Source: Flavobacteriaceae bacterium UBA1682 (GTDB taxonomy: Bacteria; Bacteroidota; Bacteroidia; Flavobacteriales; Flavobacteriaceae). From it: a DNA stretch of 64,000 bases. The stretch is from positions 43,797-107,796 of the forward strand of contig DCKE01000016.1 of the NCBI GenBank assembly GCA_002320285.1, in the 5' to 3' direction. Both the position numbers and the translations under genes were made by a program. The notes under the pieces were generated by a model. That model was not told where the DNA came from. It ran no database searches and saw nothing but the letters and a program-made list of their open reading frames with translations. Positions 9,696 to 18,528 of this stretch are shown one piece after another (position 1 is the first letter of the stretch; each line of letters opens with the position of its first letter).

Positions 9696-10736
9696 TTATT
9701 CCACTTCAGGTTGATTGGCTGTTGAATAGTTTCTCCACTTATCAATACACTGTATCATGTCGGTTGGAATATCCGAACTAAAGCGCATAAACTCCTTGGT
9801 TATCGGATGTTCAAATCCTAGGGTCTGCGCATGCAAAGCTTGACGTGGTAATACTTGAAAGCAGTTTTCCACAAACTGTTTGTATTTGGTAAAGGTAGTT
9901 CCTTTTAAAATCAAGTGTCCCCCATAACGTTCGTCGTTAAATAAGGTATGACCGATGTGTTTCATATGAACGCGAATCTGATGTGTACGACCGGTTTCTA
10001 ATCGACAACTCACAAGCGTAACATAACCCAAACGTTCTAAAACTTTGTAGTGAGTTACGGCATATTTACCGTCTGCTTCATCTTCATAAGCGGCCATCTG
10101 CATGCGGTTTTTGACGTGTCGTCCGATATAGGTCTCCACGGTTCCCTGTTCTTCTGCTACATTACCCCATACCAAAGCCACGTATTCTCTTTCTGTAGTT
10201 TTTTCAGCAAACTGTCTTTGTAATTCGCTCATCGCCCATTCGGTTTTAGCAATGACCAATAAACCGCTGGTATCCTTGTCGATTCGATGAACCAAACCGG
10301 GACGCTCACTGCTGTTTAGAGGTAAATTTTCAAAGTGATAAGCCAAGGCATTTACTAAGGTTCCCGTGTAATTTCCGTGTCCAGGATGTACTACTAGTCC
10401 GGGTTTTTTGTTGATCACCAAAAGCGTATCGTCTTCATAAACGATATCCAATGGAATATTCTCCGGTAAAATTTTATTTTCAAACGGCGGTTGTTCCATC
10501 AATACTCGTACTACATCAAAGGCTTTGACCTTGTAGTTGGACTTGACAGGAATCTCATTGACAAATATATTACCGTTTGTCGCGGCTTGTTGAATTTTAT
10601 TTCGAGTAGCATTCTCTACCAAATTCATTAAAAATTTATCCACTCGTAAAGGCGCTTGTCCTTTAGAGGCTTCAAATTTGTAATGTTCGTATAAATCCCC
10701 TTCTAATTCGTCTTGGAACTCGATATTTTCTTGCAT
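9696..10736 (-). CDS. rluD: RluD-family 23S rRNA pseudouridine synthase
   Basis: Isomerises uridines in 23S rRNA. The 346-residue protein has an N-terminal S4 RNA-binding domain (about 25-90, RVDKFLMNLVENATRNKIQ) and a catalytic domain with the motif HRIDKDTSGLLV, where the aspartate is the nucleophile, plus GRTHQIRVHMKHIGHT. The stop and start codons of its neighbours almost touch: the upstream PASTA gene ends at 10737 and pabB begins 3 bp downstream. This PASTA-rluD-pabB arrangement indicates one transcript. Confidence 0.93.
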   Translation of the reverse strand: MQENIEFQDELEGDLYEHYKFEASKGQAPLRVDKFLMNLVENATRNKIQQAATNGNIFVNEIPVKSNYKVKAFDVVRVLMEQPPFENKILPENIPLDIVYEDDTLLVINKKPGLVVHPGHGNYTGTLVNALAYHFENLPLNSSERPGLVHRIDKDTSGLLVIAKTEWAMSELQRQFAEKTTEREYVALVWGNVAEEQGTVETYIGRHVKNRMQMAAYEDEADGKYAVTHYKVLERLGYVTLVSCRLETGRTHQIRVHMKHIGHTLFNDERYGGHLILKGTTFTKYKQFVENCFQVLPRQALHAQTLGFEHPITKEFMRFSSDIPTDMIQCIDKWRNYSTANQPEVE

Positions 10737-11345
10737 TTATTCCGCTGTGTTGTTTTCAATTTCTGGAGCTACGTCTAATGCCTCTGCAGACAATCCGGCT
10801 CTACCATCTCCTAATACAAAATCTAATTTAGAGGCTTTTAAAACCTTATCACCAGCTTTTAATGTCTTACCATTTTGTCTCACTTGTAAAACGACGTCTC
10901 TACCAATATAACTTTGATATGTTGTGGTCCCCAAATTGAGGCCCATCGCTTCTACTGTAGCTATGGCTTGTCTAAAAGTCAATTGATTTAAGTCTGGCAA
11001 GGTTATTTTAGAATATCCCGCAGCATTTATCTTTACGTAAATCTTTCTATTTTCTTTTACGCCTGCTCCTGCCACTGGATCTTGTTCAATAATAGACAAA
11101 GGAGGTACGCTTTTATCATAATCCAAAGTATCTAAAATAACCAGCTTCAATTGCACTGCTTCCAAAACACCCTCTGCCGCATCGACCTTCATTTTTCGCA
11201 ATTCCGGAACAGCGATCTTCTGACCGTGGTTTGTGGAGCTTTTCATCCAGCGTAATGACGCAAAACTAATCACCACGATGATGATTACTGCCAAAGCTAT
11301 ATTGATAAAAAAAGCTTTTGATGTTATAAATTTTCTAATACTCAT
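10737..11345 (-). CDS. Membrane-anchored PASTA domain protein
   Basis: A 202-residue protein with one N-terminal transmembrane helix (about 13-30) and two PASTA repeats, about 43-110 (AVPELRKMKVDAAEGVLEA...) and 112-180 (LPDLNQLTFRQAIATVEAM...). PASTA domains elsewhere bind muropeptides or regulate Ser/Thr kinases and transpeptidases, but no kinase domain is present here. It is encoded back to back with ddl and in a run with rluD, so a link to cell-wall synthesis is reasonable but inferred. Confidence 0.88.
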   Translation of the reverse strand: MSIRKFITSKAFFINIALAVIIIVVISFASLRWMKSSTNHGQKIAVPELRKMKVDAAEGVLEAVQLKLVILDTLDYDKSVPPLSIIEQDPVAGAGVKENRKIYVKINAAGYSKITLPDLNQLTFRQAIATVEAMGLNLGTTTYQSYIGRDVVLQVRQNGKTLKAGDKVLKASKLDFVLGDGRAGLSAEALDVAPEIENNTAE

Positions 11346-11387
11346 AAAAATATAATTTTGACAAAGATATAAAATAGAAAAGATTTT

Positions 11388-11414
11388 TTGTTTCTATGTT
11401 TTATTATAAATTTG
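11388..11414 (+). promoter_or_regulatory. Candidate ddl-coaD promoter
   Basis: A perfect Bacteroidota -7 element, TAAATTTG (11407-11414), follows a TTG (11388-11390) by 16 bp. It faces ddl and would start transcription about 50 bp before the chosen ATG. Confidence 0.55.
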
Positions 11415-11469
11415 TTTAATTGACACCCCTCTAAAAAACGAGGGTCTCCAATTGACAAAATCATTAGAT

Positions 11470-12447
11470 ATGAAGCATGTAGCTATTATTATGGGTGGGT
11501 ATTCTAGCGAATATAAAATATCACTACTCAGTGGAAATGTGGTATACCAATCGCTGGATCGTTCAAAATACGTTCCGTATAGAATTCACCTCTTTAAAAA
11601 CAAATGGGTATTTGTTGCAGATGATGAACAAGAGTACCCTATTGACAAGAATGATTTTTCAATAATCTATCAAGGCAAAAAAATAATTTTCGATGTCGTT
11701 TTTAATGCTATACACGGAAGTCCTGGCGAAGATGGTTTGATACAAGCTTATTTTGAATTGATCAATATGCCGCATACCTCTTGTGGATATTATCAAGCTG
11801 CGCTGACCATGAATAAACGCGATATGTTATCGGTATTAAAACCCTATGGTATTAAAACTGCCATTTCGTATTACCTCAATCAAGGTGATGTAATCGATAC
11901 GGAAGCCATTATTCAAAAAGTCGGCCTACCTTGTTTTGTAAAACCCAATAAATCGGGTTCCAGTTTCGGGATTTCAAAACCAAAAACTTCTGAAGAACTT
12001 TTAACAGCTATTGACAAAGCTTATCTAGAGGATAATGAAATCATTATTGAGAGTTTTCTGGAGGGCACAGAGGTCTCTGTCGGAGTGATCAATTATCAAG
12101 GTGAAGTCAAAGTACTACCGATTACTGAGATTGTGTCCGAAAACGACTTTTTTGATTACGAAGCCAAATACATGGGCAAATCTCAAGAGATCACCCCCGC
12201 TCGTATATCAGAAGAAGTCGCCTTAAAAATCAGTGAAATCACCAAGAAAATATATATCATTTTAAAAATGGAAGGTTTCTCTCGTAGTGAATTTATTTTG
12301 GTCAACGGCGAGCCGTTTTTACTTGAAATGAATACCATTCCAGGATTGACCAACGAAAGCATCTTACCACAACAGGCGCGTGAAGCCAATATCTCACTAG
12401 CAGCATTATTTGATAACGCCATTTGTTTGGCACTTGACAAATCTTAA
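11470..12447 (+). CDS. ddl: D-alanine--D-alanine ligase
   Basis: Makes D-Ala-D-Ala for peptidoglycan in the cytoplasm with an ATP-grasp fold. Recognisable blocks are IIMGGYSSEYKIS near the start, FNAIHGSPGEDG, CFVKPNKSGSSFGISK, IIESFLEGTEVSVGV and LLEMNTIPGLT, the last holding metal-binding residues. The ATG at 11470 gives MKHVAIIMGG; an in-frame TTG at 11452 would add six residues and is less likely. The stop codon is 2 bp before the coaD start, so the two are cotranscribed. Confidence 0.96.
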   Translation: MKHVAIIMGGYSSEYKISLLSGNVVYQSLDRSKYVPYRIHLFKNKWVFVADDEQEYPIDKNDFSIIYQGKKIIFDVVFNAIHGSPGEDGLIQAYFELINMPHTSCGYYQAALTMNKRDMLSVLKPYGIKTAISYYLNQGDVIDTEAIIQKVGLPCFVKPNKSGSSFGISKPKTSEELLTAIDKAYLEDNEIIIESFLEGTEVSVGVINYQGEVKVLPITEIVSENDFFDYEAKYMGKSQEITPARISEEVALKISEITKKIYIILKMEGFSRSEFILVNGEPFLLEMNTIPGLTNESILPQQAREANISLAALFDNAICLALDKS

Positions 12448-12449
12448 TC

Positions 12450-12908
12450 ATGAGAAGAGCGGTTTTCCCCGGTTCATTTGATCCAATCACCAACGGTCAT
12501 TTTGACATTATTTGCCGTGCAGTACCCCTATTTGACGAAATTATCGTTGCAATAGGTGTCAATGCCGAAAAGAAATATATGTTTTCTTTAGATGAACGAA
12601 AGCGTTTTATCGAAGAAACCTTTAAAGATGAGCCGAAGATTAAAGTCCGTACGTATCACGGATTGACTACCGATTTCTGTATCGAAAACGATGCTCAATT
12701 TATACTAAGAGGATTGCGAAATCCCGCTGATTTTGAGTTTGAAAAAGCCATTGCTCATACCAATCGCTTTTTGACAAAAATTGAAACGGTCTTTTTATTA
12801 ACCGCAGCGAGCACTTCGTTCATCAGTTCCAGCATCGTTAGAGATGTGATCCGAAACAAAGGCGACTATCAACGACTGGTTCCTAAACCCGTTTTTGTTA
12901 AAAGATAA
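12450..12908 (+). CDS. coaD: Phosphopantetheine adenylyltransferase
   Basis: Transfers AMP to 4'-phosphopantetheine, the penultimate step of coenzyme A synthesis. The 152-residue length is standard. It begins MRRAVFPGSFDPITNGH with the nucleotidyltransferase H/T-x-G-H signature, and contains FILRGLRNPADFEFE and SSSIVRD, which supply the conserved arginine and serine contacts. It directly follows ddl and is closed by a terminator. Confidence 0.97.
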   Translation: MRRAVFPGSFDPITNGHFDIICRAVPLFDEIIVAIGVNAEKKYMFSLDERKRFIEETFKDEPKIKVRTYHGLTTDFCIENDAQFILRGLRNPADFEFEKAIAHTNRFLTKIETVFLLTAASTSFISSSIVRDVIRNKGDYQRLVPKPVFVKR

Positions 12909-12913
12909 CAACC

Positions 12914-12952
12914 AAAAAAAGGTCGACAGTATATACTGCCGACCTTTTTTTA
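12914..12952 (+). terminator. Bidirectional terminator between coaD and the Nudix gene
   Basis: GGTCG(A)CAGT...ACTG(C)CGACC stem with one mismatch, A-run before and T-run after. It lies between convergent genes and can serve both. Confidence 0.88.
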
Positions 12953-12963
12953 TATTTACTAGT

Positions 12964-13563
12964 TTATAAAACGTCTGATTCTTCAATCAGCAGTTTGATG
13001 TTCTCATACGAATTCTCCATGGCTTCTCGAATTTGCTGTTTATTTAACCAGGCCACCTGTTCTATCCCTTCTTCAATTTGTCCAACCGGCACTCCATCAA
13101 AATCCGTTTTCATTTCAAACCAATGGGTAATCTTCAGTTTGTACTTACCATTGCGTTTAAATACATGGTAGGTTTTCTGCAGTTTCTTAGTTATTTCTAA
13201 GCCTGTAACTCCGGTTTCTTCTTCGACTTCACGGATAGCGGTTTGCTCAATTTCTTCATTTTTCTCAATGCCTCCTTTCGGCAAATCCCATTTTCCATTT
13301 CGAAGAATAAACAAGACCTCTCCTTGGGAATTATAGACCAATCCACCCCCTGCTTTTTGAACGGGAATCTTTTCTTTGATTTTTTTTAGAATTTCTTTTT
13401 CATTAGGATGGTAAAGAAAAGCCTTTTGGATTTTATTTTGAAAATATTTAATGATAATTTTGTCGATATCGACACTATCTAACAAGAACAATTGGAAATC
13501 AGTTTCTTTTACAATTTCGTTTGTCAGAAATAGAGGCTTGTCGTTTACAAAAACTTTATACAT
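12964..13563 (-). CDS. Nudix hydrolase
   Basis: A 199-residue pyrophosphohydrolase. A complete Nudix box is present: G-x5-E-x7-REVxEExGV beginning in the segment LPKGGIEKNEE and ending REVEEETGV, all catalytic glutamates kept. An extra N-terminal region of about 70 residues precedes the domain. The substrate is not predictable. Its start codon is only 7 bp from that of the divergent pyrE gene, and the pyrE -7 element lies across its own start codon. Confidence 0.9.
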   Translation of the reverse strand: MYKVFVNDKPLFLTNEIVKETDFQLFLLDSVDIDKIIIKYFQNKIQKAFLYHPNEKEILKKIKEKIPVQKAGGGLVYNSQGEVLFILRNGKWDLPKGGIEKNEEIEQTAIREVEEETGVTGLEITKKLQKTYHVFKRNGKYKLKITHWFEMKTDFDGVPVGQIEEGIEQVAWLNKQQIREAMENSYENIKLLIEESDVL

Positions 13564-13566
13564 TTG
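13538..13566 (+). promoter_or_regulatory. pyrE promoter embedded in the start of the Nudix gene
   Basis: TTG (13538-13540), an 18-bp spacer and a perfect -7 element TACATTTG (13559-13566). The -7 element covers the minus-strand Nudix start codon (13561-13563). Transcription would start at about 13570-13573, on or next to the pyrE ATG at 13571. Confidence 0.65.
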
Positions 13567-13570
13567 TATT

Positions 13571-14215
13571 ATGATTTTTAATAGAGAAACAGCACAAAAA
13601 ACGGCCGAATTGCTTTTACAAATAAACGCAATTAAATTAGATCCTAAAAATCCTTTTACATGGGCTTCGGGATGGAAATCTCCAATCTACTGCGACAATC
13701 GCATAACACTCTCATATCCAGAGATTAGAAAATTCCTAAAAAATGAATTTGCTCAAAACATAGAAGCCAAATACGGTAAACCAGACGTCATTGCAGGAGT
13801 TGCGACAGGTGCTATTGGCATCGGATTAATGGTTGCAGAAGTATTGGAATTACCTTTTGTTTATGTAAGACCCGAGCCTAAAAAACACGGTAGACAAAAC
13901 CAAATCGAAGGACAATTGGAAGCCGGTAAATCCGTTTTAGTGATCGAAGACTTAATTAGTACAGGTAAAAGTAGCTTACAAGCCGTAGAAGCTTTGAAAG
14001 CCAATGGCGCCAATGTATTGGGTATGGCAGCAATTTTTACCTACGGTTTTGAAATTGCTGATCAAAACTTTAAAGAAGCTGGGATTCAATTGATGACATT
14101 AAGTAATTATTCGTCATTATTAGAAAGTGCGGTAGAAAAAAAGTATATTTCGGAATCCGATTTGGAAACTTTAAAAGAATGGCGTACCAACCCATCTATT
14201 TGGAGTCCTAAATAA
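13571..14215 (+). CDS. pyrE: Orotate phosphoribosyltransferase
   Basis: Joins orotate to PRPP to give OMP in pyrimidine synthesis. The 214-residue protein starts MIFNRETAQKTAELLLQI and has the PRPP-binding motif VLVIEDLISTGKSS, plus KSPIYCDNR and VYVRPEPKKHGR with the catalytic lysines. Longer in-frame extension upstream runs through the opposite-strand Nudix gene and is not supported. The predicted promoter suggests a leaderless or nearly leaderless mRNA. Confidence 0.96.
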   Translation: MIFNRETAQKTAELLLQINAIKLDPKNPFTWASGWKSPIYCDNRITLSYPEIRKFLKNEFAQNIEAKYGKPDVIAGVATGAIGIGLMVAEVLELPFVYVRPEPKKHGRQNQIEGQLEAGKSVLVIEDLISTGKSSLQAVEALKANGANVLGMAAIFTYGFEIADQNFKEAGIQLMTLSNYSSLLESAVEKKYISESDLETLKEWRTNPSIWSPK

Positions 14216-14315
14216 GAATTCTCAACTGCCTTTAAAACCGATCGCATAACGGTGGTTTTAGGCGCGCAATTGGAGACCACATTATATATCCGTTTAAAAA
14301 CCAAAATAGTCAACT

Positions 14316-14708
14316 ATGAAACTAGAAAGTCCTAAGGTTACTGTATCAAAGTCCGCAGAATATATTTTTGAGGCTTTAAGCGATGTCAAAAACTTCAAAC
14401 AATTGATGCCGGATTCTATTGCTAAGTTTGAAGTAGTAGATGAAGATTCTTTTATTTTCGGTTTAAAGGGAATGCCCGAAATCAAACTGAGAAAAAAAGA
14501 TCAAATAGCCCCTACAAAAATTGTTTTAGGTGCTGCTAGCGATAAACTTCCTTTTACACTTATCGGAGACATAGAACCGATTGATGGTGAAAACGCAGCA
14601 GTTCAATTGCATTTTGAAGGTGAATTTAATCCGATGATGGCCATGATGGTTAAAGGTCCTATCGGTAAATTTATCGAAACCTTAGCCAACAATATGCACA
14701 AATTATAA
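14316..14708 (+). CDS. SRPBCC (START/Bet v1-like) superfamily protein
   Basis: A 130-residue protein of the ligand-binding SRPBCC fold, starting MKLESPKVTVSKSAEYIFE and with the usual VKNFKQLMPD helix and a long C-terminal helix. No catalytic residues are recognisable. It follows pyrE by 100 bp on the same strand and precedes a strong terminator, so cotranscription with pyrE is possible. Function unknown. Confidence 0.8.
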   Translation: MKLESPKVTVSKSAEYIFEALSDVKNFKQLMPDSIAKFEVVDEDSFIFGLKGMPEIKLRKKDQIAPTKIVLGAASDKLPFTLIGDIEPIDGENAAVQLHFEGEFNPMMAMMVKGPIGKFIETLANNMHKL

Positions 14709-14725
14709 TTGCACATCCCTAATAT

Positions 14726-14766
14726 AAAAGGCTAGTTACTAATTAATAGTTACTAGCCTTTTTTTA
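14726..14766 (+). terminator. Bidirectional terminator
   Basis: AAAGGCTAGTTACT and AGTTACTAGCCTTTT pair with one mismatch, flanked by A and T runs, between the convergent SRPBCC and HAD genes. Confidence 0.88.
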
Positions 14767-14767
14767 A

Positions 14768-15430
14768 CTAAAGTTGTTTAACTGTTTGAATAATCGCTGC
14801 ATTGACTTCATTAAAGTCTTTTACAAAAAATGACGCTCCAGTTAAATCCTGCAACTTAGAGTGTTCACTGTGATATGCTATGCAGAAAATATCGGCTGCA
14901 CAGGCCGCACGAACCCCACTGGTACTGTCTTCAATAATCGCACATTGCTCTTTGGGTGCTTTGGAAAGCGACGCAGCATGTAGAAAAATAGCTGGATCTG
15001 GTTTGGATTTAGGAAAATCTTCTCCACTAACTATATCCGTAAAATAAGGAAACAACTCAAAACGAGTAAAAACCCTTTGAATAGTTCCCTTTGATGCTGA
15101 TGAAGCCAAAATAAGCTGCACATCATTTCTATGCAAATCAACGATTAGCGCTTTTACTCCCGCTATCAATTCCAAATCTGCTTTGGTATCAAAAGCATCG
15201 TTAAAGAAAAAACGTTTTCTCAATATCAAATCTTCCACCTCGTCAGTCAAGTCAAAATGTGCTTTTAACTTCTGAAAAACATTTCTAGTAGAATTACCGG
15301 TAAAAGAGGCATACATTTCAGGAGTTACATCAATCCCCAATTCATCAAAATGCTTGTAATACGCATACTTATGTACGGGTTCTGTATCGACGATAACCCC
15401 ATCCATATCAAATATAATGGTCTTAATCAT
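14768..15430 (-). CDS. HAD-superfamily phosphatase (beta-phosphoglucomutase-like)
   Basis: A 220-residue HAD subfamily IA hydrolase. Motif I is FDMDGVIVDTEP with both catalytic aspartates, motif II is the serine in LILASSA, motif III lysine is in SKPDP and motif IV is IIEDSTSG. A helical cap lies between motifs I and II. The DGVIVDTEP form resembles sugar-phosphate phosphatases or beta-phosphoglucomutase; the substrate cannot be assigned. No operon partner. Confidence 0.88.
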   Translation of the reverse strand: MIKTIIFDMDGVIVDTEPVHKYAYYKHFDELGIDVTPEMYASFTGNSTRNVFQKLKAHFDLTDEVEDLILRKRFFFNDAFDTKADLELIAGVKALIVDLHRNDVQLILASSASKGTIQRVFTRFELFPYFTDIVSGEDFPKSKPDPAIFLHAASLSKAPKEQCAIIEDSTSGVRAACAADIFCIAYHSEHSKLQDLTGASFFVKDFNEVNAAIIQTVKQL

Positions 15431-15638
15431 TGTTTTTTTTTACAAAGGTAAACGTTTATAAAAACTATGCGAAATATAAGCTAGTGTTTAGCCTTATAAT
15501 TTTAAAACAAATCCATTTTAAAAAAACCTTTGCTTTCAAATCAAACACAAACGACAACTTGGATATCCCTTTCAAAAAAAATAAAACATACATCGGCATT
15601 TGAGGCAAATTGTTTAACTTTCGAACTTACATTTTATT

Positions 15639-16181
15639 TTGGAAGACGAAAGATTATTAATTAAAAGATTAACCGACAAAAACACCCAAAACGAAGCATT
15701 TAGGGTTTTGGTAAGCCGGTACAAAAAACCGCTTTACAAGCATTTGCGCACCCTATTGTTAGATCATGAAGACACCAATGACGTGTTGCAAAACTCGTTT
15801 ATTAAGGTATTTCAAAACATCGATAAATTTAAAGGAGACAGTAAACTGTTTTCCTGGATATTTAGAATTGCCACCAATGAAGCCTTAACTTTTTTAAAAC
15901 AAAAAGCGCTAAAAAAACAACTGTCTTATGATGAACTGTCCGAATTTCTAGTAGAACAACTGCAAGAAGATGATTTGTATAGCGGAGATGAAATTCAGAT
16001 TCTACTTCAAAAGGCTTTGGTCAGACTACCCGAAAAACAACAACTGGTGTTTAAAATGAAATATTATGAGCAACTGGATTATCAAACGATTTCCGATATT
16101 CTAGAGACTTCTGTAGGTGCTTTAAAAGCCTCTTATCACCATGCCGTAAAAAAAATAGAGCTATTTTTAAAAGATCATTAA
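15639..16181 (+). CDS. ECF-type RNA polymerase sigma factor
   Basis: A 180-residue sigma-70 family protein with region 2 (about 25-90, ALFVSRYKKPLYKHLRT... and DTNDVLQNSFIKVFQNIDKFKGDSKLFSWIFRIA) and region 4 (about 125-175, LPEKQQLVFKMKYYEQLDYQTISDILETSVGALKASYHHAVKKI split by a turn). The start is taken as TTG at 15639, since no ATG lies close by. The next two genes encode a membrane protein and a Spy-like exported protein, the usual company of Bacteroidota ECF factors. The signal it answers to is unknown, perhaps envelope stress (inference). Confidence 0.9.
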   Translation: MEDERLLIKRLTDKNTQNEAFRVLVSRYKKPLYKHLRTLLLDHEDTNDVLQNSFIKVFQNIDKFKGDSKLFSWIFRIATNEALTFLKQKALKKQLSYDELSEFLVEQLQEDDLYSGDEIQILLQKALVRLPEKQQLVFKMKYYEQLDYQTISDILETSVGALKASYHHAVKKIELFLKDH

Positions 16182-16225
16182 ACCTTTAGGTCTTTTTATA
16201 GTCTAACCTATAAGATCACAAAGCG

Positions 16226-16636
16226 ATGAAAGAACAAAAATCACATTCCCTGCCTGAATCAAAAGAGACTTTTAAAGTCCCTGAGAGCTATTTTGAGGAT
16301 TTTGACGAAAAATTGTTTGCCAAATGGGACACTACTCCCGCTATCCCTGCAAAAAAAACATTGTCTATAGCGAGACTGTTTTATTTCGGCGCAGCTGCAA
16401 GTGTTGCGGTACTACTAGGTCTGAGTTTTTGGTTTGCCGATAGCAATCAAAACGATTTAAAATCCGCAGACATCGAAAACTACCTGCAATCGACAACGCA
16501 ACCCTCAGAAATAGTTCAAGATTTTAGTGCGGAAGATTTTAAAGAATTTGAAAAATCTCTAAATTTAGATGATCTCAAAATAGATGATTATCTACTTAGC
16601 AGTACAGATATCGAGTTTTACTTAAATGAAGAATAA
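16226..16636 (+). CDS. Single-pass membrane protein, probable anti-sigma-like partner
   Basis: A 136-residue protein with an N-terminal cytoplasmic part containing FKVPESYFEDFDEKLFAK, one transmembrane helix at about 50-68, and an acidic C-terminus (DDYLLSSTDIEFYLNEE). Short proteins of this design commonly follow ECF sigma genes in Flavobacteriia and may tether the sigma factor. No zinc-binding anti-sigma motif is visible, so the anti-sigma role is inferred from layout. Confidence 0.65.
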   Translation: MKEQKSHSLPESKETFKVPESYFEDFDEKLFAKWDTTPAIPAKKTLSIARLFYFGAAASVAVLLGLSFWFADSNQNDLKSADIENYLQSTTQPSEIVQDFSAEDFKEFEKSLNLDDLKIDDYLLSSTDIEFYLNEE

Positions 16637-16737
16637 AGAGACCGTATCGTCGCTATTAAAAACGTTTGTAGAACACAAACCCCTTTTGAATAAAAAAGCG
16701 ATACCCCATGACCCTAATTAAAAAATGTAAAAGACAT

Positions 16738-17175
16738 ATGAAAAAACTCATCACTTTATGTTTGCTTTATTTTTGCTCTCACAGCATTATAGCCCAAGAC
16801 CGCGGCAATCACGATCAAATCAATTCTCTAAAAATAGCTCATCTATCCTCTGAATTAAATCTAACAGCAAAAGAATCGGAAAAATTTTGGCCTTTGTACA
16901 CGAATTACTCGGAGAAAATGCACGCTTTAAGAAATAATCCTATGGCACGTTATATTAGAAATACGGATATGGAAACCATTGAGAAAATGCAGGAGAAAGA
17001 AGCGGAAGAGGCTTTAAAAAAAATAATTAACTACGAATCGGAATACTTTAGCCTACGAACTAATTTCCTTCAAGAGGTACAAAAAGTATTGAGTGCTAAA
17101 AAAATCATTCAATTAAACAAGGCTGAAGATGACTTTAATCGCAAACTACTAAAGCAGTATCGCAATAAAAAATAA
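16738..17175 (+). CDS. Exported Spy/CpxP-like helical protein
   Basis: A 145-residue protein starting MKKLITLCLLYFCSHSIIA, a signal peptide, followed by a highly charged all-helical domain. The segment LNLTAKESEKFWPLYTNYSEKM resembles the LTxxF motifs of Spy/CpxP periplasmic sensors. An in-frame ATG at 16708 would add ten charged residues in front of the signal peptide and is less likely. As third gene of the sigma unit it may sense or buffer envelope damage (inference). Confidence 0.7.
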   Translation: MKKLITLCLLYFCSHSIIAQDRGNHDQINSLKIAHLSSELNLTAKESEKFWPLYTNYSEKMHALRNNPMARYIRNTDMETIEKMQEKEAEEALKKIINYESEYFSLRTNFLQEVQKVLSAKKIIQLNKAEDDFNRKLLKQYRNKK

Positions 17176-17229
17176 AGTCAGAGAAACCTATAATTGTTAT
17201 TCCTTACACAATAATAACCATAATTTTTA

Positions 17230-17269
17230 AAAATCAGCCTGAAAAGCACTATCTTTGCAGGCTGATTTT
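17230..17269 (+). promoter_or_regulatory. Promoter of the rRNA methyltransferase inside an 11-bp inverted repeat
   Basis: A perfect -7 element, TATCTTTG (17250-17257), lies in the 18-base loop between AAAATCAGCCT (17230-17240) and its exact complement (17259-17269). The hairpin is followed by a short T-rich stretch and may also end the upstream sigma unit. Confidence 0.6.
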
Positions 17270-17278
17270 ATATTTATA

Positions 17279-18493
17279 ATGAGACTACATAGAAATTTAA
17301 CATTTACCGTAATTGACTCAATTTTATCGATCTACAACGATGGTGAATATGCCGATAAAGTTGTATCAAGAGCTTTAAAGAAAGACAAGAGATGGGGAAG
17401 CACCGACCGAAAATTCGTTGCGGAAACTATATATGAGATGGTTCGATGGAAACGACTTTATGCAGAAATTGCTGAAGTAAAAGAACCGTATAACCGAGAT
17501 GAAGTTTGGAAAATCTTTGCTGTTTGGGCCGTATTAAGAGGTTATAAACTTCCCGATTGGAAATATTTTGAAAAAACACCGGTTCGAAAAATCAAAGGCC
17601 GTTTTGACGAACTTATCAAAATTCGTAAATACAGAGAATCTATTCCAGACTGGATGGATGAGTTGGGACTAAAAGAATTGGGCGAGGAAACCTGGACTCA
17701 AGAATTGGCTGCACAAAACAAACAAGCACAAGTTATTTTACGTGTTAATACACTTAAGACAACTCGTGAGAAATTGCGTGCCATTTTAATGGATTTGGAT
17801 ATTGACACTATTTTAGATGATAATTATCCCGATGCGCTTATTTTAAAAGAACGCGCAAACGTATTCTTAACAGATGCTTTTAAAGAAGGTCTCTTTGAGG
17901 TACAAGATGCTTCGTCACAATTGGTTGCTCGTTTTCTAGACATACAACCTGGAATGCGCGTGGTAGACACTTGTGCAGGTGCCGGTGGAAAAACCCTACA
18001 TATGGCCTCTTTAATGGAAAACAAAGGGCAAATCATCGCCATGGATATCTATGAGAGCAAACAAAAGCAATTAAAGATTCGTGCCAAAAGAAATGCTGCA
18101 TTTAACATTGAATACCGCATTATTGACACGACCAAAGTGATTAAAAAATTACACGAAAAAGCAGATCGTGTATTGATTGATGCACCGTGTAGTGGATTAG
18201 GTGTTTTGAAGAGAAACCCAGATAGCAAATGGAAATTACAACCGGAATTTATAGACAATATCAAATTGGTACAAAGACAAGTTTTAGAAGACTATTCTAA
18301 AATCGTTAAACCAGGTGGTAAATTGGTTTATGCTACTTGCTCTATACTACCCTCTGAAAATCAAGAACAAATTGCATTTTTCTTAACAACGGAAATCGGA
18401 TCGCAATTTAAACTGATTGAAGACCGAAGAATTCTTTCGTCTGAATCTGGTTTTGATGGATTCTATATGGCCTTAATGGAAAGAAATAAATAA
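17279..18493 (+). CDS. RsmB/NOP-family RNA (cytosine-C5) methyltransferase
   Basis: A 404-residue methyltransferase that puts a methyl on C5 of cytosine in RNA. An N-terminal helical NusB-like/RsmB region is followed by the SAM-binding motif VVDTCAGAGGKTLHMA, the motif IV catalytic turn DAPCSGLGVLKRNPD and the motif VI cysteine in VYATCSILPSENQEQI. Both catalytic cysteines (PCSG and TCS) are present. The ATG at 17279 is preferred to a TTG at 17255 that lies inside the -7 element. The target RNA (16S rRNA or other) is not determined. Confidence 0.9.
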   Translation: MRLHRNLTFTVIDSILSIYNDGEYADKVVSRALKKDKRWGSTDRKFVAETIYEMVRWKRLYAEIAEVKEPYNRDEVWKIFAVWAVLRGYKLPDWKYFEKTPVRKIKGRFDELIKIRKYRESIPDWMDELGLKELGEETWTQELAAQNKQAQVILRVNTLKTTREKLRAILMDLDIDTILDDNYPDALILKERANVFLTDAFKEGLFEVQDASSQLVARFLDIQPGMRVVDTCAGAGGKTLHMASLMENKGQIIAMDIYESKQKQLKIRAKRNAAFNIEYRIIDTTKVIKKLHEKADRVLIDAPCSGLGVLKRNPDSKWKLQPEFIDNIKLVQRQVLEDYSKIVKPGGKLVYATCSILPSENQEQIAFFLTTEIGSQFKLIEDRRILSSESGFDGFYMALMERNK

Positions 18494-18528
18494 TTATAAG
18501 ATCTTTTAAAATAAATATTCCACCGCTT

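Noticed and set aside
14228..14258. Terminator between pyrE and the SRPBCC gene
   Set aside because: TAAAACC/GGTTTTA can pair over 7 bp, but there is no T-run and the inner part does not pair well.
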